64,000 bases of DNA from Perkinsus olseni (lineage: Eukaryota > Perkinsozoa > Perkinsida): assembly GCA_013115125.1 (NCBI GenBank), contig JABANN010000002.1:62001-126000 (forward strand), read 5' to 3'. Below are positions 62,301 to 64,000 of this stretch, piece after piece. Position 1 is the first letter of the stretch. Each line of letters opens with the position of its first letter. The notes beneath the pieces are model-generated. The model saw nothing but the letters and a program-made list of their open reading frames with translations, made no database searches and was not told the origin of the DNA. The translations under genes were made by a program, and so were the position numbers.

Positions 62301-63770
62301 GTTCGCCTACCATTTGAAGATGGATCATAACGATGCCATCAAGAGCGATTCGCTGGACACCCTCGTGGAGGAGATCACCACCAGCCCGGAGCGACTACGT
62401 CGACTGACGATGGCTGCCCTGGTATGTGCTGATAAGCTCGGTGTTGGTGATAGGGAGATCATGCAGGAGGCCCTGGCTACTACCCTTCAGGTGAGGGCCC
62501 GGTGAGCCGAATCATGGGAAGAGTAATTCGGAATTACTAATTCCGGAGCGGCCGTGCTGGCCGGTTTCTATGCTCGATAGTAGTGTTGCTAAGGTGGAGT
62601 CAGAAACTCAGAGCTTGAACGCCCTCGTCGAGCTGGCTGAAGCGGCCTCTTCAGTGATCTCAGACTCGACGCGTACTCTTACTGTCGATTCTATTACGCT
62701 AATCGCTTCATTTTCACACTTACTTGCGAAGCCTTCCCTTTGCATTGTTGCACCTGGTTTAGATAGTGCCCGTTTCAGGATACCCCGACCAAGGCTTTGA
62801 TCAACATCGCCGTCAAGCCCACCGCCGCTACTAAGCTTGCGGGCACTGAGGAGGAACAGGAGGCTGGAGCGTTCTCAAGAGGTGATCGAGCCGACGGCCA
62901 TTTCTAACGTCTCGAACTCTTCCTTGCAGAGCTGTTGCTGGACCATGCCATCGGTATCCTCAACGAGAGGGCAGCCACTCTAGACGACCCAATGATGGCT
63001 GTTGATGTGCTGGACCTCTGGTCGCAGTATCCTGATCGGATTCCTGATGACGATGTTTGTGAGAGGTCGCGGAGCGGAAATGGGCGGCCACTTTGGCCGT
63101 TGTCAGTGCACAGCGTGGTGTCCCTCGCTATGAGCCCTCAAGCGATGTCAGTCCGGTATATGAAGATGATTCAGTGTGTTGCTGATATTGGTATCACCAG
63201 AATCGACAGCAGCGCTCATGGGCGAAAACAGGTAGGGTGTACTTCACTTCTACGGGAACGCTCTCCAGGGAGCTCGAGTTCGATAGGGAAATCACTAAAA
63301 CCGGTATACCTCAGCACATACTGCGCGTTTGAGTATGGTATTCATCAAGTATTTACGAACGAGTCTGTTGCTATCAGCCAATCAATCGATCGGCCGTTTC
63401 ACCCATCCGAGGACGCGGGGTTTCAGTGATTTGCGCGTCGGATTGGAACACCCTGCCTGGCTACGGATTTGAATGGAGCTGTCTCGCGGCTCCTTGTCAG
63501 ATTGCGGCCACGCTCTACGCATGGCTGTTGAAGTCCAACAAGCAGTTCAAGAAGGTCCACTTTGGCGTCTTGGCCCACACGCTGGCAAGCACCGCAAAAA
63601 TACACCGCGACTTAGGTGAACCTCGTCTGTTAGTCCTAGTTGTCCGCGAACAGCGCGTGATCTCAGAGGGCGGCCTTCAGCTGGACGCTTGGGCACACAC
63701 CGCTGCACTGCTGGACACCGAAGTTGCCAATGGAGCTTTGGAAGAGGCCGACAACGCCCCTCATCTGTGA
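59344..63770 (+). CDS. Large multi-exon helical-repeat protein, function unknown
   Basis: Start ATG 59344 (MASAAVSAKIMGPARKEAAR). Phase-consistent exons include 59344-59484, 59587-59703 (SHLHVLRSIELSGRGLSVDE), about 60198-60332, 60383-60475 (FLRLFPLVEEEVISDVLDQS), 60682-60756, 60831 to about 61030, then exons giving AAYVSLEKALGRNNAATREL, GLSDLSQMELGRLADVVHPG, VVVRALKLLKRVQPSVELPR, IDRLIDNLIGRGPAALQYPL and ELLLDHAIGILNERAATLDD, and a last exon ending LEEADNAPHL at 63770. The whole product is made of short paired helices with Leu/Ala patterning, like FASTK/heptatricopeptide organellar RNA-binding proteins. The Ala/Arg-rich N-terminus could be a mitochondrial presequence. No catalytic motif was seen. 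Introns are as short as 36 nt (about 61395-61430). Exons between 59704-60197 and 62500-63420 are uncertain. Confidence 0.72.
60333..60382 (+). other. 50-nt intron with recurrent GCATCGCTCCGCT motif
   Basis: The intron starts GTAGGGTTC, contains GCATCGCTCCGCTT and ends CTCCAG. The frame on both sides (VYNRAV / FLRLFP) fixes it. Confidence 0.7.
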
Positions 63771-64000
63771 GCCAATTGAGTCAGTCTGTGGAGCTGTGAG
63801 TTCGTTCCAGCTTCGTAGCCATCTACTCTCGCTGTTTTTGCAGCCGTTTGATGATGCTACGTAACTTGGTCTTTGTAATTGACCATGCGACATTTTCTCG
63901 AAGCTTATCGCGGCTTTACACCCTCTGTCTTCCAGTATGAGCGTGCACTGCTTTCAGTGGTATCGTCGTGCCAAGTGATGGTACTCTCAGATACCGGGTC
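63771..64000. other. Downstream region to the window end
   Basis: No gene was recognised in the last 230 bases. Confidence 0.4.

Overview
The window looks like nuclear DNA of an intron-rich protist. The gene set and style (a CCR4 deadenylase with a plant-like N-terminal region, lineage-specific secreted pepsin-like proteases in tandem, helical-repeat proteins of unknown role, introns mostly 42-55 nt with GT-AG ends, near 50% GC) fit an alveolate, most likely Perkinsus or a relative. That placement is inference from recognised protein features and intron style, not from a search. No virus-like element or CRISPR array was identified with confidence.

Layout. 1-6.2 kb: a partial multi-exon gene on -, an intronless secreted-type protein on + (1319-2605), an SDHAF3/ACN9-like assembly factor on - (3351-4309), a repeat-like protein on - (4593-5725) whose frame is restored by a possible 17-nt intron, and the 3' end of another - gene. 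6.2-14.3 kb: gene-poor, with two small membrane-protein ORFs, tRNA-like scraps and hairpins. 14.6-20.0 kb: a CCR4/CNOT6-type deadenylase. 20.6-20.8 kb: a 24-bp tandem repeat. 21.2-24.8 kb: a six-exon helical protein of 835 aa. 25.1-28.3 kb: a small nuclear-type protein and a coiled-coil protein whose first intron carries an antisense tRNA-Arg(CCU) gene. 29.6-32.2 kb: a 15-exon serine carboxypeptidase homologue that lacks the catalytic His. 32.8-37.1 kb (-): a DEAH/RHA helicase whose motif II reads DDFH. 37.5-43.8 kb (-): an SLC37-type sugar-phosphate transporter. 44.2-55.4 kb (-): an array of aspartic proteases (three open copies, one degenerate copy, one scrap) with a prolidase gene (48.4-52.6 kb) lying inside it. 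57.3-59.1 kb: an ITFG1/TIP-like FG-GAP membrane protein. 59.3-63.8 kb: a large multi-exon helical-repeat protein.

The most interesting signal is in the introns rather than the exons. At least six ordinary-sized introns in four genes consist largely of tRNA 3'-half sequence (variable arm plus T arm), in either orientation. In sense copies the oligo-T that follows the tRNA body, which looks like a Pol III terminator, lies where the pyrimidine tract before the 3' splice site should be. Two introns of the CCR4 gene share an identical 22-nt tRNA-like block in opposite orientations. Other short motifs (GCGAATTTCGTGGCGCGC, GGGCGCGCGCTTTTTACAT, GCATCGCTCCGCT, AAATCGATCAACCGTTTCAG) also recur in introns and spacers across the window. 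Together these suggest intron gain or renewal from short mobile sequences, including tRNA-derived ones.

The recognisable genes cover mRNA turnover (CCR4), RNA remodelling (helicase), peptide hydrolysis (pepsin-like proteases, prolidase, carboxypeptidase homologue), transport (SLC37) and mitochondrial complex II assembly (SDHAF3). I see no operon-like functional link beyond the local duplication of the protease genes.
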